Shown: one piece after another, positions 42,075-51,515 of the stretch
Numbering within the stretch: position 1 is the stretch's first letter
How the letters are laid out: the number at the start of each line of letters is the position of its first letter
Assembly: GCF_000152885.1 (NCBI RefSeq)
Contig: NZ_CH672404.1
Location: 139,229 to 203,228 of the forward strand
Length of the DNA stretch: 64,000 bases
From: Idiomarina baltica OS145
Lineage (GTDB): Bacteria; Pseudomonadota; Gammaproteobacteria; Enterobacterales; Alteromonadaceae
Direction of reading: 5' to 3'
Program-made: the position numbers and the translations under genes
The notes under the pieces: model-generated
What the model saw: the letters and a program-made list of their open reading frames with translations, nothing else
The model's database searches: none
What the model was told of the DNA's origin: nothing

Positions 42075-43925
42075 CTAGTGACCTGAATCGCACTTAAATT
42101 GTGCAACGGAATCGCCTAACTCGCGCGCGAAGCGGCTTAGTTGCTCGGCTGTCTCTGCATTGGTGCGTGCATCCGCCAAAATGTCATTGGTTGCGTCTTT
42201 GATGCGTACAACATTTTGCGAGGTGTCATCGACTACTTTTGACTGTTCCTCTACGGCGGTGGCAATGGATGCGGACCGATCGTTAACTTTCATTAATTGT
42301 GTGTTGATGTCGGTAAAGAGCTCACCTGAACGGGTTGCTTCTTGGCGACTGTCATCGCCGAGTTCGTTGCACTCTTCCAGAGACTTCACAATAACGGATG
42401 TTTGCTCTGTTAGTTGTGTTGCTATTTGCTCAATTTCGTTAATTGACTCTTGGGTACGTTGAGCCAAGCTACGCACTTCATCGGCGACTACGGCAAAGCC
42501 TCGCCCTTGCTCCCCAGCGCGTGCCGCTTCAATTGCGGCATTGAGTGCCAGCAGGTTGGTCTGCTCAGCGATACCATTGATGACCGCGACAATGTCTCTG
42601 ATCCCTTGACTACGTTTCGCCAGTTCTGACGCGTGTTGGTTGCTGTTGGCAAGGCGCTCGGCCAAAAAGTTGACCTTTTCAACGGCTGAGTTAATCACAC
42701 TGCGACCGGTTGAGGCTTGTTGCGCGATTTCATCGACTTGCTGAGCCGTACTCTCAGCATCCTCAGCGATGGTGTGTGCGGTTGAACCGACTTCATTGAC
42801 GGCGGCTGCGACCTGTTCGATTTCGCTGTTTTGCTGTTCTGTTTTGTTTGATGAATGGGAGACGGTGGCTGATAATTGCTGCGAAAGCTCACCGACATTG
42901 CTGCTTGTTTGTCGGATGTTTGCTATGACCCGTCTGAAGTAAGCGAGCAATTGGTTGACATGATCAACGGCGGCTCCAAATTCGTCATCTTGGTGCTTAT
43001 CGAGTTGCAGCGATAAATCATTCGTTGCTTGAATATGGCTGAGCTGTGACTTCAACGTTTGCAGTGGCTTATTGATTGACCGGGTCACCCAATACAACAT
43101 GACTATCATCAGTGTGATAATCAATACAGTAATAGCGATAGGCAGCCATGTCGCCTGGCGTTGTTGTTGGAGTAGCTTTTTATTGAGATCGCGGCTTAAC
43201 GCATTCAGTTCGCTATTTATTTCATCGCTTTGCGCGCTGAGCTTGCCTTTTAGCCCCTCGGTTAGCGTATAGCCTATTTTTCGTGATAAGTCAGCAAAGC
43301 GATTAAATTGTATTAAATAGCCTTCGACCTTGCTTTGGTCTGCCGTCGAGCCAGCCAATTGACTATTAAGCTGCTGAGCAATTCGCGTTACTTTTGCGAC
43401 ATAGTCATCCTCCCAACGCAGCATGAAGTCCTTTTCTGAGCGTCGAAGTTGAAGCAGGGTCACTAAGGTCTTGTTATCGTCGCGTTTGTCGAGCACCGCC
43501 TCGAGTTGGTGGGTCGCCTCGCGCAATGCGCCGTAAGCGCCGAGTTTTCTTGTTAAACCGCGTTCTATCATCGCCTGCTCAAGCGCTGAAAAACGCTGTT
43601 GGTACTCACTTACGGTCGTCTCGATGCGTTCTAGTCGGCTCAAGACCGTGGGATAATCAACGGTCTGTTTGAGTTGTTTCAGAGTCTCTTGAATATGGTT
43701 AATTTGTTGCTTGGCTGATTCGCTGTATTTGAGGTCGCTATCGAGCAAGAAATTTTTCTCGGCGATACGAAGCTCGCTGATGAGGTGACTGAGCTTTGCC
43801 TTTTGCTGCTCGGCGTTGTTGATGGTTTTGATTTGAGCTTGGGAGAAAAGAAATATTCCCATTAACACGAGTAGGGCAACGATAACCCCGGTGCCGAGTA
43901 GGTATAACTTCTGCTTAATCGACAT
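42075..43925 (-). CDS. Methyl-accepting chemotaxis protein with helical (HBM-like) sensor
   Basis: 616 residues from ATG 43925 ([20 protein letters not shown]). Between the two membrane helices lies a long all-helical periplasmic domain of about 240 residues, including [20 protein letters not shown] and [18 protein letters not shown], the hallmark pair of HBM sensors. The HAMP domain and the tip [20 protein letters not shown] follow. HBM receptors often bind organic acids. A single gene, intact. Confidence 0.9.
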   Translation of the reverse strand: MSIKQKLYLLGTGVIVALLVLMGIFLFSQAQIKTINNAEQQKAKLSHLISELRIAEKNFLLDSDLKYSESAKQQINHIQETLKQLKQTVDYPTVLSRLERIETTVSEYQQRFSALEQAMIERGLTRKLGAYGALREATHQLEAVLDKRDDNKTLVTLLQLRRSEKDFMLRWEDDYVAKVTRIAQQLNSQLAGSTADQSKVEGYLIQFNRFADLSRKIGYTLTEGLKGKLSAQSDEINSELNALSRDLNKKLLQQQRQATWLPIAITVLIITLMIVMLYWVTRSINKPLQTLKSQLSHIQATNDLSLQLDKHQDDEFGAAVDHVNQLLAYFRRVIANIRQTSSNVGELSQQLSATVSHSSNKTEQQNSEIEQVAAAVNEVGSTAHTIAEDAESTAQQVDEIAQQASTGRSVINSAVEKVNFLAERLANSNQHASELAKRSQGIRDIVAVINGIAEQTNLLALNAAIEAARAGEQGRGFAVVADEVRSLAQRTQESINEIEQIATQLTEQTSVIVKSLEECNELGDDSRQEATRSGELFTDINTQLMKVNDRSASIATAVEEQSKVVDDTSQNVVRIKDATNDILADARTNAETAEQLSRFARELGDSVAQFKCDSGH

Positions 43926-44027
43926 TGAAATCCCATTATCTAAGAGTGAACGACGCATGGCGATAGGTCTAAGGGTTGAGTATTTTATAACTATCGACCG
44001 TTCATTATAAGGATTTAAATGAAACTT

Positions 44028-46337
44028 TTATGACAAAACCATGCTGTAGTTCAATTCTTCTAAGCTGACAGGGGGAGAAATTAAGTAACCTTGGATCAGA
44101 TGACAGCCCAGTGCTTGCAGATGATCAGCTTGCTCTTGAGTCTCGACACCTTCTGCCACTACGTCGCGATTGAAGCGTCGTGACAGGTAAATGATACTCT
44201 CGACGATCGCCTCGTCATTGGTATTTGGCTTGAGGTTGGTAATAAAACTGCGATCGATTTTGATTTCATCCACCGGTAAGCGTCTAAAGTACGTCAGTGA
44301 GGAATAGTGCGTACCAAAGTCATCGAGCGCGGTGCGATAACCGCACTCATGGCAACGGTTCAGTATTTCTACTGCTTCATCAAGATCGTCGATGGTTGTG
44401 GTTTCTAGTATTTCCAGCGTGATGCCATTGTTTCGCCCAGTGTTGGATTCTGCCATTGCTTCGAGACGACGCTTAAATAATTCACTCGTAAAGTAATCAC
44501 CGCCGATATTCACGCTGAGATTCAGGTCTCGACCGGAACGCCGCCAAACGGCCTGTAACTGATGCGCTTCGTTAAGTACATAATGATCGAGCGCGATAGC
44601 CGCTTGTGAGCCCTCAACTTGAGGAATGAAGGCGCCGGGCATCAGTAAGCCGCGTTTTTTGTGACGCCAGCGACTCAGTACCTCCACACCGACCACAGTA
44701 TTTGTGTTCATATCAAACTTGGGCTGGTAGACACATTCAATTTGTCGATCATCAATGGCGTACATGAGCTCTTTGATAAGTTCGATCTTGTGCTCTCGCG
44801 CCGATGCCTTTTTCGCATCGTGTATACTGACTTGGTTTTTACCTTCGCTTTTTGCTTGATACATGGACTGATCGGCAAAACGGATGAGTTGGTCCGCATG
44901 CTGTGTATCATTGGGGTAAACCGCCACGCCCATGCTTGCTGACAAATTAATCATGATATCGTCGATGGCATAGGGTTGAGCAAGGGTATCGGTTATTTTT
45001 TGATAATCTGTGTCGTTCGCTGGCGCGTTAAGGACGATAACGAACTCATCTCCGCTGATCCGGGCAACAGAGTCTTGAGTGCCAATTAGGTGCTTGATAC
45101 GTTTGGCAACTAACTTAAGTATTTTATCGCCGACTTCGTGACCGTAGTTGTCATTGATGGGCTTAAAACTATCCAAGTCGATGTAGCAGACTGAAAATTG
45201 ACTGGGTTGTTGCCGGTGCGTCAGTGATTTGATTTCTTGATCGAGTTTGCGTCGATTGGGCAGTCCTGTGAGTTCATCGTGGTAGGCGGCATATTGCAAA
45301 CTGACGGTAAATTGTTTGCGTTCCTGCACCATCCGATTGCGCTCAATTAATACCCCAACGACAGAGATGAGCGCATGCAGTGAATCAACGAAGGTGCTGG
45401 TGTACTCGTTGATACCGTTGGCAAGGCCGATTAAACCCACCATGGTCTCGCCCGAATAAACCGGAATCCCGACGTAGTTTTTGATTGGCGGATGGCCGTA
45501 AGGTGTTCCGCCTGAACGACTGTCCTCGATAGCGTTATCAGTAATGACGACATCACCGGTTACAAGCGGTTTACAGAGTAAGTTATCGAGGTTTCGAAAC
45601 TCAAGTCCATCGGTTTTATTACGTTCAAACAGCGCATTTGTCTCGGCACTCCAGGCAATGTTGGTGAGGCTATGTACCTTTAAATAGGGTTGACTGTTAT
45701 CCTCGTAGAGCACCTCCCCGATCAGCCCGAATGCGCTGGAGGTGAGTTTGAGTATGTCATCGAGCAGAATATCGAACGTCAGTTTGTCGTTGTGACTGGT
45801 CAACAACAGGTGTTGTGCCTTGATGATGACTTCGTTGAGGCGACTCGGTTGAACAGTACCTTGCACCGGGGCTTGTGAGCGGCGCATGATTTCATACTCG
45901 ATCATGTGCACCAGATGGCGCTGGATCTTAAGCTCTTGGCTACTGATTGTGCGTGGCGCGCCATGAATGAGGCATAGTGTCCCGATGCGCTGACCATTGG
46001 GCGCGTGAAGTGCAATGCCACTATAGAAGCGAATGTATGGATAACCGGTAACCAACGGATTATTGACGAAGCGACTGTCAGTAAGCGCGTCATTAATAAT
46101 AAAGGGTTCGTCGCTTTGAATGGTAAATTGGCAAATTGAGATATCAACGGGTGTTTCGCATAGTGAAAGCCCGATTTTGGCTTTGAACCACTGTTGGTCG
46201 TCATCGATGAGAGAAATTAAAACGATATCGGTGTTGAAGATAAGTTTGGCTAAGTAGGCGATATTATCGAAAGCGCGCTCCGAGACAGAGTTCATTAACC
46301 CGGTTTGATGTAACGTGAATGCACGCGACGATGACAT
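44028..46337 (-). CDS. GAF-GAF-GGDEF-EAL dual-domain c-di-GMP protein
   Basis: 769 residues. Two GAF domains (about 15-160 and 175-335) are followed by GGDEF (about 345-505) and EAL (about 520-765). The cyclase loop is SGDEF, a substitution still compatible with activity, and no RxxD site precedes it. The EAL catalytic residues are kept: GVEVLSRW, VNIGGDYF, LEILETTT, DDFGTHYSS, EIKIDRSFI, VAEGVETQ and IQGYL. Either activity may dominate. The first GAF resembles the C-terminal GAF of the two REC-EAL-GAF genes. Confidence 0.9.
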   Translation of the reverse strand: MSSSRAFTLHQTGLMNSVSERAFDNIAYLAKLIFNTDIVLISLIDDDQQWFKAKIGLSLCETPVDISICQFTIQSDEPFIINDALTDSRFVNNPLVTGYPYIRFYSGIALHAPNGQRIGTLCLIHGAPRTISSQELKIQRHLVHMIEYEIMRRSQAPVQGTVQPSRLNEVIIKAQHLLLTSHNDKLTFDILLDDILKLTSSAFGLIGEVLYEDNSQPYLKVHSLTNIAWSAETNALFERNKTDGLEFRNLDNLLCKPLVTGDVVITDNAIEDSRSGGTPYGHPPIKNYVGIPVYSGETMVGLIGLANGINEYTSTFVDSLHALISVVGVLIERNRMVQERKQFTVSLQYAAYHDELTGLPNRRKLDQEIKSLTHRQQPSQFSVCYIDLDSFKPINDNYGHEVGDKILKLVAKRIKHLIGTQDSVARISGDEFVIVLNAPANDTDYQKITDTLAQPYAIDDIMINLSASMGVAVYPNDTQHADQLIRFADQSMYQAKSEGKNQVSIHDAKKASAREHKIELIKELMYAIDDRQIECVYQPKFDMNTNTVVGVEVLSRWRHKKRGLLMPGAFIPQVEGSQAAIALDHYVLNEAHQLQAVWRRSGRDLNLSVNIGGDYFTSELFKRRLEAMAESNTGRNNGITLEILETTTIDDLDEAVEILNRCHECGYRTALDDFGTHYSSLTYFRRLPVDEIKIDRSFITNLKPNTNDEAIVESIIYLSRRFNRDVVAEGVETQEQADHLQALGCHLIQGYLISPPVSLEELNYSMVLS

Positions 46338-46445
46338 AAATCACACCTCTAATACCTAGAATATAATAACTAGCGTATTTTTATATTTAGTGACTAACAA
46401 ATATAAAACAAAATGTATAAATGTCTAGTCTAGTCGATTGTCGAT

Positions 46446-46982
46446 TCAGCGACGCGGCGAAAGTTTTTGTAACTTACGTTGTAATGTGCGGCGGTGCATG
46501 CCCAATGTTTTGGCCGTGGCACTGATGTTACCTTGGTGAGCGAGGAGGGTTCGCTGAATGTGCTCCCATTCGAGCTGTGCCGGTGTCAGCGTGGTCTGTT
46601 CTTCAACGTCGCTGTGATACGTTTGCTCAGGCATCAACCGTTGAATAAGCGCATTAAGTTCGATGGGCTTGGCTAGATAATCAGTCGCTCCGCGCCGCAT
46701 CGCCTCAACGGTTGTGGCAATGCTTGCGTAGCCTGTCAGCATGATTAAGTGAGCGGGCGAGAAGTGATGGTTAAGTCGAGTAATTGCATCCAGACCTGAC
46801 TCATCTGACAGCATCATGTCGAGAATAATGCCGTGGCACGGCGTTGCCGTCTGCTCGGCGAGTGCCGCTTGCGTCGAGGCAAAGGCGAGTATCTCGAAAC
46901 TCGTTTTTTGTGCCAGTCTGCGCTGTAACACACGACGATAACTCGCATCGTCGTCTATGATGATGACGGTAGCGTGATCCAA
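46446..46982 (-). CDS. RegA/PrrA/RoxR-type response regulator
   Basis: 178 residues. The receiver has IIDDDASYRRVL, acceptor Asp in GIILDMMLSDESG and Lys in YLAKPI. The Fis-type helix-turn-helix at the end reads HIQRTLLAHQGNISATAKTL then GMHRRTLQRKLQK, the hallmark of the ActR/RegA/PrrA/RoxR group. These regulators control respiration, terminal oxidases and carbon or nitrogen fixation by redox state. It overlaps the sensor kinase gene by 28 bp. Confidence 0.94.
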   Translation of the reverse strand: MDHATVIIIDDDASYRRVLQRRLAQKTSFEILAFASTQAALAEQTATPCHGIILDMMLSDESGLDAITRLNHHFSPAHLIMLTGYASIATTVEAMRRGATDYLAKPIELNALIQRLMPEQTYHSDVEEQTTLTPAQLEWEHIQRTLLAHQGNISATAKTLGMHRRTLQRKLQKLSPRR

Positions 46983-48007
46983 GTGATTACCTCATGGTTA
47001 ACGTGTTCCCAGCGTAAAGTGCCGCCAAATTTCTCGAGCGTTGCATTGCTTATAATCGCGCCTGCGCCGTGCCCTTTACTGCTCGGTAGTAAACGTTGGC
47101 CGAGTTGCTCGAGGTTTTCTGTATGACCCGCATTACGGATTTCAATGAATACCGTGTTATTTTTATGGCTACACGAGACGCTAACGGGCTCATCATTGAC
47201 ACGTTTTTGAGCATCGCACGCGTTGACAATTACATTACTCAGCGCGGGTAACAACGTACGATCAGCATTGACTTTAAGTGTGTCAAGTTGCGCCTCGATA
47301 TGCCAGTTGATTGCAACCTCGGGTCGCACCAACTGCATTAAATGTTGAATCTCTGACGCTAACTCACGCGCGTTCACCGCCACCGTGCGTTGGTGACGGA
47401 CGTCATCAGTGACCTGCCGCCACTGTGTCAATTTGTGTGTTATGTGCGAGAGCTGTGCACTGAGATCGCTGAGCCATGCTGGCGTTGGTTGCGTTTTCTC
47501 TACCCCCTCCTCAAGTAACCATTGCGCCGCCTGTGTCGGGGTTGCCAGTTCATGGGTCAGTTGTGCTGCCGCTGTGCCTATGGCGAGTAGTTGCTCGTTT
47601 CGCAATTGTTTTTCGCGTAAAGCATGTAATTTTTCCTCTTGCTGGGCAAGACGATGGCGTAGATAAAACACCACCGTCATGATTAACACGCTGGTGATCG
47701 TAAAGCTGACTAACATGCCTTGCGCGTGAGCCAATAGCGCATGGTTCGTATCCATGTGAGTAAATTGCCACTGCGTCCATTGCGCGGCGATACTTAATCC
47801 GACGATGGCGACGGCACCTGCATGGGGCAGCCAAACACACGCCATGATGAGCGGAATTAATAACACCGCGCTGAATGGGTTGCTTGCGGCCCCGTTAAAG
47901 GCTATCAGTAAATTGAGCAGGACGATTTCAACGAGTAAGCACGCAAACATACCCAGCAATGATAGGCGGCGATTACGTAGCGCCGCCATATAGAGAAGCA
48001 AGATCAT
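46955..48007 (-). CDS. RegB/PrrB/RoxS-type redox sensor histidine kinase
   Basis: 350 residues with about five or six N-terminal membrane helices. The periplasm-proximal motif GAASNPF matches the quinone-sensing G-x-x-x-N-P-F of RegB. The phospho-acceptor H-box AAQLTHELATPTQ is the specific RegB wording. The N-box is VIVNACDAQ and the G-box region is GHGAGAIISNATLEKFGG. The gene is 38 bp downstream of the TonB receptor and coupled to its regulator. Confidence 0.92.
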   Translation of the reverse strand: MILLLYMAALRNRRLSLLGMFACLLVEIVLLNLLIAFNGAASNPFSAVLLIPLIMACVWLPHAGAVAIVGLSIAAQWTQWQFTHMDTNHALLAHAQGMLVSFTITSVLIMTVVFYLRHRLAQQEEKLHALREKQLRNEQLLAIGTAAAQLTHELATPTQAAQWLLEEGVEKTQPTPAWLSDLSAQLSHITHKLTQWRQVTDDVRHQRTVAVNARELASEIQHLMQLVRPEVAINWHIEAQLDTLKVNADRTLLPALSNVIVNACDAQKRVNDEPVSVSCSHKNNTVFIEIRNAGHTENLEQLGQRLLPSSKGHGAGAIISNATLEKFGGTLRWEHVNHEVITWITLPSSS

Positions 48008-48045
48008 CAGTTATCTCGGTAACGCTTAGCGATGTATCAGCTTAC

Positions 48046-50154
48046 TTAAAATGTATAACGAACGCCAAAGTTAATTGAGCGTCCTGCGCCAGCCACATTC
48101 TCGAAGCCTTGAGTTTGTCCGGCTTTTTGCGCTGCGATGCTCACGCCGCCTAATGGTTGTCGATAAAATTCATCAAGTAGGTTGGTGATACCGAGATTAA
48201 GTTGCCAGTTTGCTCGAGTGTAGTTCACTTGCCAATCGACAACCTGATAGGCGTCGGTACGATTTTCGAGGCGCTGCTGGTCGACACGATCTTTCTGCTC
48301 AACGTGTTCAACGCGGACTGTTTGGCGCCAATGGCCCCACTGTTGACTCAGCTCAACGCGGATGGTGAGTGGTTGAATCTGATACAGCTCACGACCCGAG
48401 GCTTGCTCACCGTGGGTGTATTTTGCGGACGAGCGTAACTGCCATTCATCGGCACCAAGTACCTGGGTCCAACGATAGGTGTAGTGTGCACTGATACCTT
48501 TTAAAGTGGCATCGACATTGGTCATTTGCAGAATATTGCGCGCCGTGCTGGGTTGGGTGCCGCGATTAAATGTATCGATAACGTTGGCATCGATGTAGTC
48601 ATCAACGCGTGAGTAAAAAGGACTGACACTGAATTGCCAGGCGTTGTTGGCATCGTCACGTTGGTAGGTTGCTTTTAATGTTGTCGCCGTTTCAGGTTGC
48701 AAGTCGATACGACCCACATAACCGTTACCATCGCCAAACCAGCCGATCATTGTCGTGGCCATGATACCGCGACCCCAGCTGTAACGTTCATATAAATTAG
48801 GTGCACGATTCTTTCGAGCGATGCCCAACTCCAAACTTTGCTGCGGATCGATGGTATATTTTGTTGCCAGGGTCGCATCGACTAAGTTATCTGTTTGCTC
48901 TCGGTCTGCCTGATTAAAGGCGGTTGCCGCCGTAGCGTCGACATTCGGCATCCCCATCATTGGACTGTCGTTGTAGGGTTGAACTTCGTCGGCATCGGTA
49001 CGTACATGTTCAATGCGAATACCGGCATTCAACACCCAGTTGTCGGTGATCTCCGTATCAGAATCGGCGAATACGGCGATGCGCTGCCGTTGTCCATTGT
49101 TGATATTGATGTACGGATTTGGACCCATCATCATTGACCCCGCCAATGCCGGCCAGTAATCATCTAACTGGTAATCGAACAGTTCATGACCCAGCGTGAT
49201 TTGACTGCTATATGCGCCTATCTGTTGCGTTGGCAAGTGCCAATGAAGTTTGTAACTGCGATCGGTGGCATCGGTCACCATTGGCATCATGCCAGGTTTT
49301 TCTGGGCTGAAGAAGCCCATCTCGTGTTCAACTGACTGCCAGTTAACATAGCCGGTCAGTTGGCCGCCTGTGGCGAGTTCACGCTGATATTGAATATGTG
49401 CGCCCAGACTTTGATTATCTGTCATATCCATGTATTGGTTGGGAAAGCCTTGATACGGGATCATTTGCGCTGTGATTTTGGTGCTCAGTTGTTGCTGACT
49501 ATCGCGCCATGCCATCGTCAACGCATGATTTTGTGACTCATAAAGCGTATCGAGTACTTTATCTCCGTTGCCATCATCGTAGCTTTTTGACTGCTCGTAA
49601 GCGCCTTGATAATCGATAGACCAAGTGTCACTCGCCCAATGCGCACCGATACCGGCAAGCCATTGGTCACCGTTACTTTGATACTCACCCGCGACGTAAC
49701 CGCGTTGCCAAGAGAGGCTTTCGGTATCGGCAAACTGTGCCCGCATTTGTTGTAAGTTGATAACGCCAGCGATGTTGTCGCCACCGCTGCGGACGGGGGT
49801 GAGCCCCGCAATCACTTGGGTTGATTTGACTTGGTTGGCGGATACATAAGATAGAGGAGGGTTCATTTGGTTGGCACAAGCCGCAGTGAGCTCTGCTCCA
49901 TCAATAATGACTTTGATGCGATCGCCCATCATGCCGTTCATCACCGGTAACGCCGAGACACCGCCTGCGGCCGAAAAGTCGACGCCTTGTTCGCTCAGTT
50001 GGCGCGATAAATTGCCTAGCGCATCGTGCGGCTCGTGACCTTTTATTTTTATGACTTCGGTGGGTGCGTCCGTTGTTTGCGCTGAACTGTTGAATATGGC
50101 GAGTGCCGAAATGAGATAAGCCGTTATGCGTGTCATTTTAAACGTCGATTGCAT
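48046..50154 (-). CDS. Copper-type TonB-dependent receptor (OprC/NosA-like)
   Basis: 702 residues, with signal peptide and a plug containing VSALPVMNGMMGDRIKVIID then CANQMNPPLSYV. That wording matches the TonB copper-receptor group. The mature protein is rich in Met clusters (PGMMPMVTD, SMMMGPNPYI, SPMMGMPNVD), in keeping with copper binding. The barrel ends GRSINFGVRYTF. It is probably cotranscribed with the RegBA pair. A perfect palindrome that fits the RegA/PrrA site lies 68 bp upstream. Copper uptake would serve the copper enzymes that such redox regulators govern; this link is inferred. Confidence 0.88.
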   Translation of the reverse strand: MQSTFKMTRITAYLISALAIFNSSAQTTDAPTEVIKIKGHEPHDALGNLSRQLSEQGVDFSAAGGVSALPVMNGMMGDRIKVIIDGAELTAACANQMNPPLSYVSANQVKSTQVIAGLTPVRSGGDNIAGVINLQQMRAQFADTESLSWQRGYVAGEYQSNGDQWLAGIGAHWASDTWSIDYQGAYEQSKSYDDGNGDKVLDTLYESQNHALTMAWRDSQQQLSTKITAQMIPYQGFPNQYMDMTDNQSLGAHIQYQRELATGGQLTGYVNWQSVEHEMGFFSPEKPGMMPMVTDATDRSYKLHWHLPTQQIGAYSSQITLGHELFDYQLDDYWPALAGSMMMGPNPYININNGQRQRIAVFADSDTEITDNWVLNAGIRIEHVRTDADEVQPYNDSPMMGMPNVDATAATAFNQADREQTDNLVDATLATKYTIDPQQSLELGIARKNRAPNLYERYSWGRGIMATTMIGWFGDGNGYVGRIDLQPETATTLKATYQRDDANNAWQFSVSPFYSRVDDYIDANVIDTFNRGTQPSTARNILQMTNVDATLKGISAHYTYRWTQVLGADEWQLRSSAKYTHGEQASGRELYQIQPLTIRVELSQQWGHWRQTVRVEHVEQKDRVDQQRLENRTDAYQVVDWQVNYTRANWQLNLGITNLLDEFYRQPLGGVSIAAQKAGQTQGFENVAGAGRSINFGVRYTF

Positions 50155-50221
50155 GATTAAGGTTTCCTAGCGTCACACGTAAATTTTCGACCTAGTTTAC
50201 GTCTCGGATGGGATTTGACCA

Positions 50222-50238
50222 TGCGACAAATTGTCGCA
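50222..50238. promoter_or_regulatory. Perfect palindromic operator, candidate RegA/PrrA/RoxR box
   Basis: TGCGACAAATTGTCGCA is a 17-bp perfect dyad (8-bp arms, central A). It fits the GCGNC-N5-GNCGC pattern reported for ActR/RegR/RegA-type regulators. It lies 68 bp upstream of the TonB receptor start in the operon that encodes such a regulator. Confidence 0.6.
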
Positions 50239-50418
50239 CCTAGCCAATATGAGAGAGACGGTATGTTGGTAAGTACTCACCTTTACGAACCTTTTACGCG
50301 CAACCACCTTGTTGAATACCAATTCAAGACCTATTGTTGATACATCGCTGAACGGCTCGAGTGACCCCCCGAATAGCTCAGAGCCTTCGGCGAAATTCTT
50401 TAGGCTGAGGATAACGTG

Positions 50419-50586
50419 ATGACTATCGATTGGACCTCAATAAACCGACAACTTGATGAGACATTAAAGGACAGAGCGCACATGCGTTATTGTCATTCTC
50501 CGAAGACGCGGAATATACAGCAACTATTGACCAAAGCTGAGTTGGAAGCGTTACGTCGTGAGTTTGTGCGTAATCGAACACGTTAA
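50419..50586 (+). CDS. Possible small hypothetical protein (55 aa)
   Basis: A frame from ATG 50419 to TAA 50586 follows GAGGATAACGTG. The product is basic (MTIDWTSINRQLDETLKDRA, then MRYCHSPKTRN and LLTKAELEALRREFVRNRTR). It ends exactly where the leftward LysR gene ends. There is no recognised family. The preceding 260 bp hold the TonB receptor promoter region and otherwise nothing clear. Confidence 0.45.
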   Translation: MTIDWTSINRQLDETLKDRAHMRYCHSPKTRNIQQLLTKAELEALRREFVRNRTR

Positions 50587-51453
50587 TCAGTCATAGCGCG
50601 CCAACAGCCGACTGAGCCACGGATGTTGGAACGGTTGTTTAATGGTAATCGCATAAAACTGCTCGAATAGGTTGGGAAGCGTGACATAGCGTTGTAAGCG
50701 CTGACTATCAAGCTCGTCTTTCACCACAACATCAGGAATGACTGCAAGCGCACCACCATCGCGCGCTAATAATCGCAACATTGCCATATCGTCAGCCTCG
50801 GCTATCACGCGAGGTGCCCATTGATACTGAGTCGCTAGCATGTCGAACCCTGATCGCAACGGCGCACTCGTTGGCGGGAGTACCCAGGCGCGTTCCTTTA
50901 GTGCTGGATCGCTGAGTGATTGAATGGGTAAGCCTGGCACACCGATAATCGATACCGGCTGGCGCGCTAATAAACGGCTTTGCCAAATATCTTCATCATG
51001 ACCCGCCACATCGGTATTTGCCAGTGCAATATCAATCCGATGTTCGGCAAGTTCGGTCAGCAACTGATGAGTCGACATTGAGTGTAAACGAAAGGGTTGC
51101 GGTGAAGGACTCATGAGCGACGCAATAAATTGTTCTACAAAGTTACGTGACATGGTCGATGCGTGTCCAATACGTACGACACTGGTTTGACTGGTCTTAC
51201 CTTGTTTGAGTTGCTCGACCAAGCTTTGTCCTTCTGCGAAAATGCGATCGGCATATTGCTTAGCGATGTAGCCTGCTTGCGTCAGTTTTAATCGTCTCCC
51301 TTCGCGCTCAAATAGAGTTTGTCCGAGCCACTCCTCTAATTGCTTAATTTGACTGGATAGCGCCGATTGCGACACATGCAGTTGTTGCGCGGTGTGTGTC
51401 AAATGACCTGTTTTTGCGACCGACCAAAAGTAATACAGATGACGATAATTCAT
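50587..51453 (-). CDS. LysR-type regulator (NhaR-like)
   Basis: 288 residues. The N-terminus MNYRHLYYFWSVAKTGHLTH and QQLHVSQSALSSQIKQLEEWLGQTLFEREGRRLKLTQAG resemble the NhaR subgroup. It is divergent from dabB-dabA across 62 bp. The gap contains the A+T-rich ATAGTATAATAGTATATATC, which could hold a LysR site and promoters. It most likely controls inorganic-carbon uptake. Confidence 0.88.
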   Translation of the reverse strand: MNYRHLYYFWSVAKTGHLTHTAQQLHVSQSALSSQIKQLEEWLGQTLFEREGRRLKLTQAGYIAKQYADRIFAEGQSLVEQLKQGKTSQTSVVRIGHASTMSRNFVEQFIASLMSPSPQPFRLHSMSTHQLLTELAEHRIDIALANTDVAGHDEDIWQSRLLARQPVSIIGVPGLPIQSLSDPALKERAWVLPPTSAPLRSGFDMLATQYQWAPRVIAEADDMAMLRLLARDGGALAVIPDVVVKDELDSQRLQRYVTLPNLFEQFYAITIKQPFQHPWLSRLLARYD

Positions 51454-51515
51454 GGTGAGGGCAATCGTTCTTTTAAATAGAATAGTATAATAGTATATAT
51501 CTATTTTACTTAATT

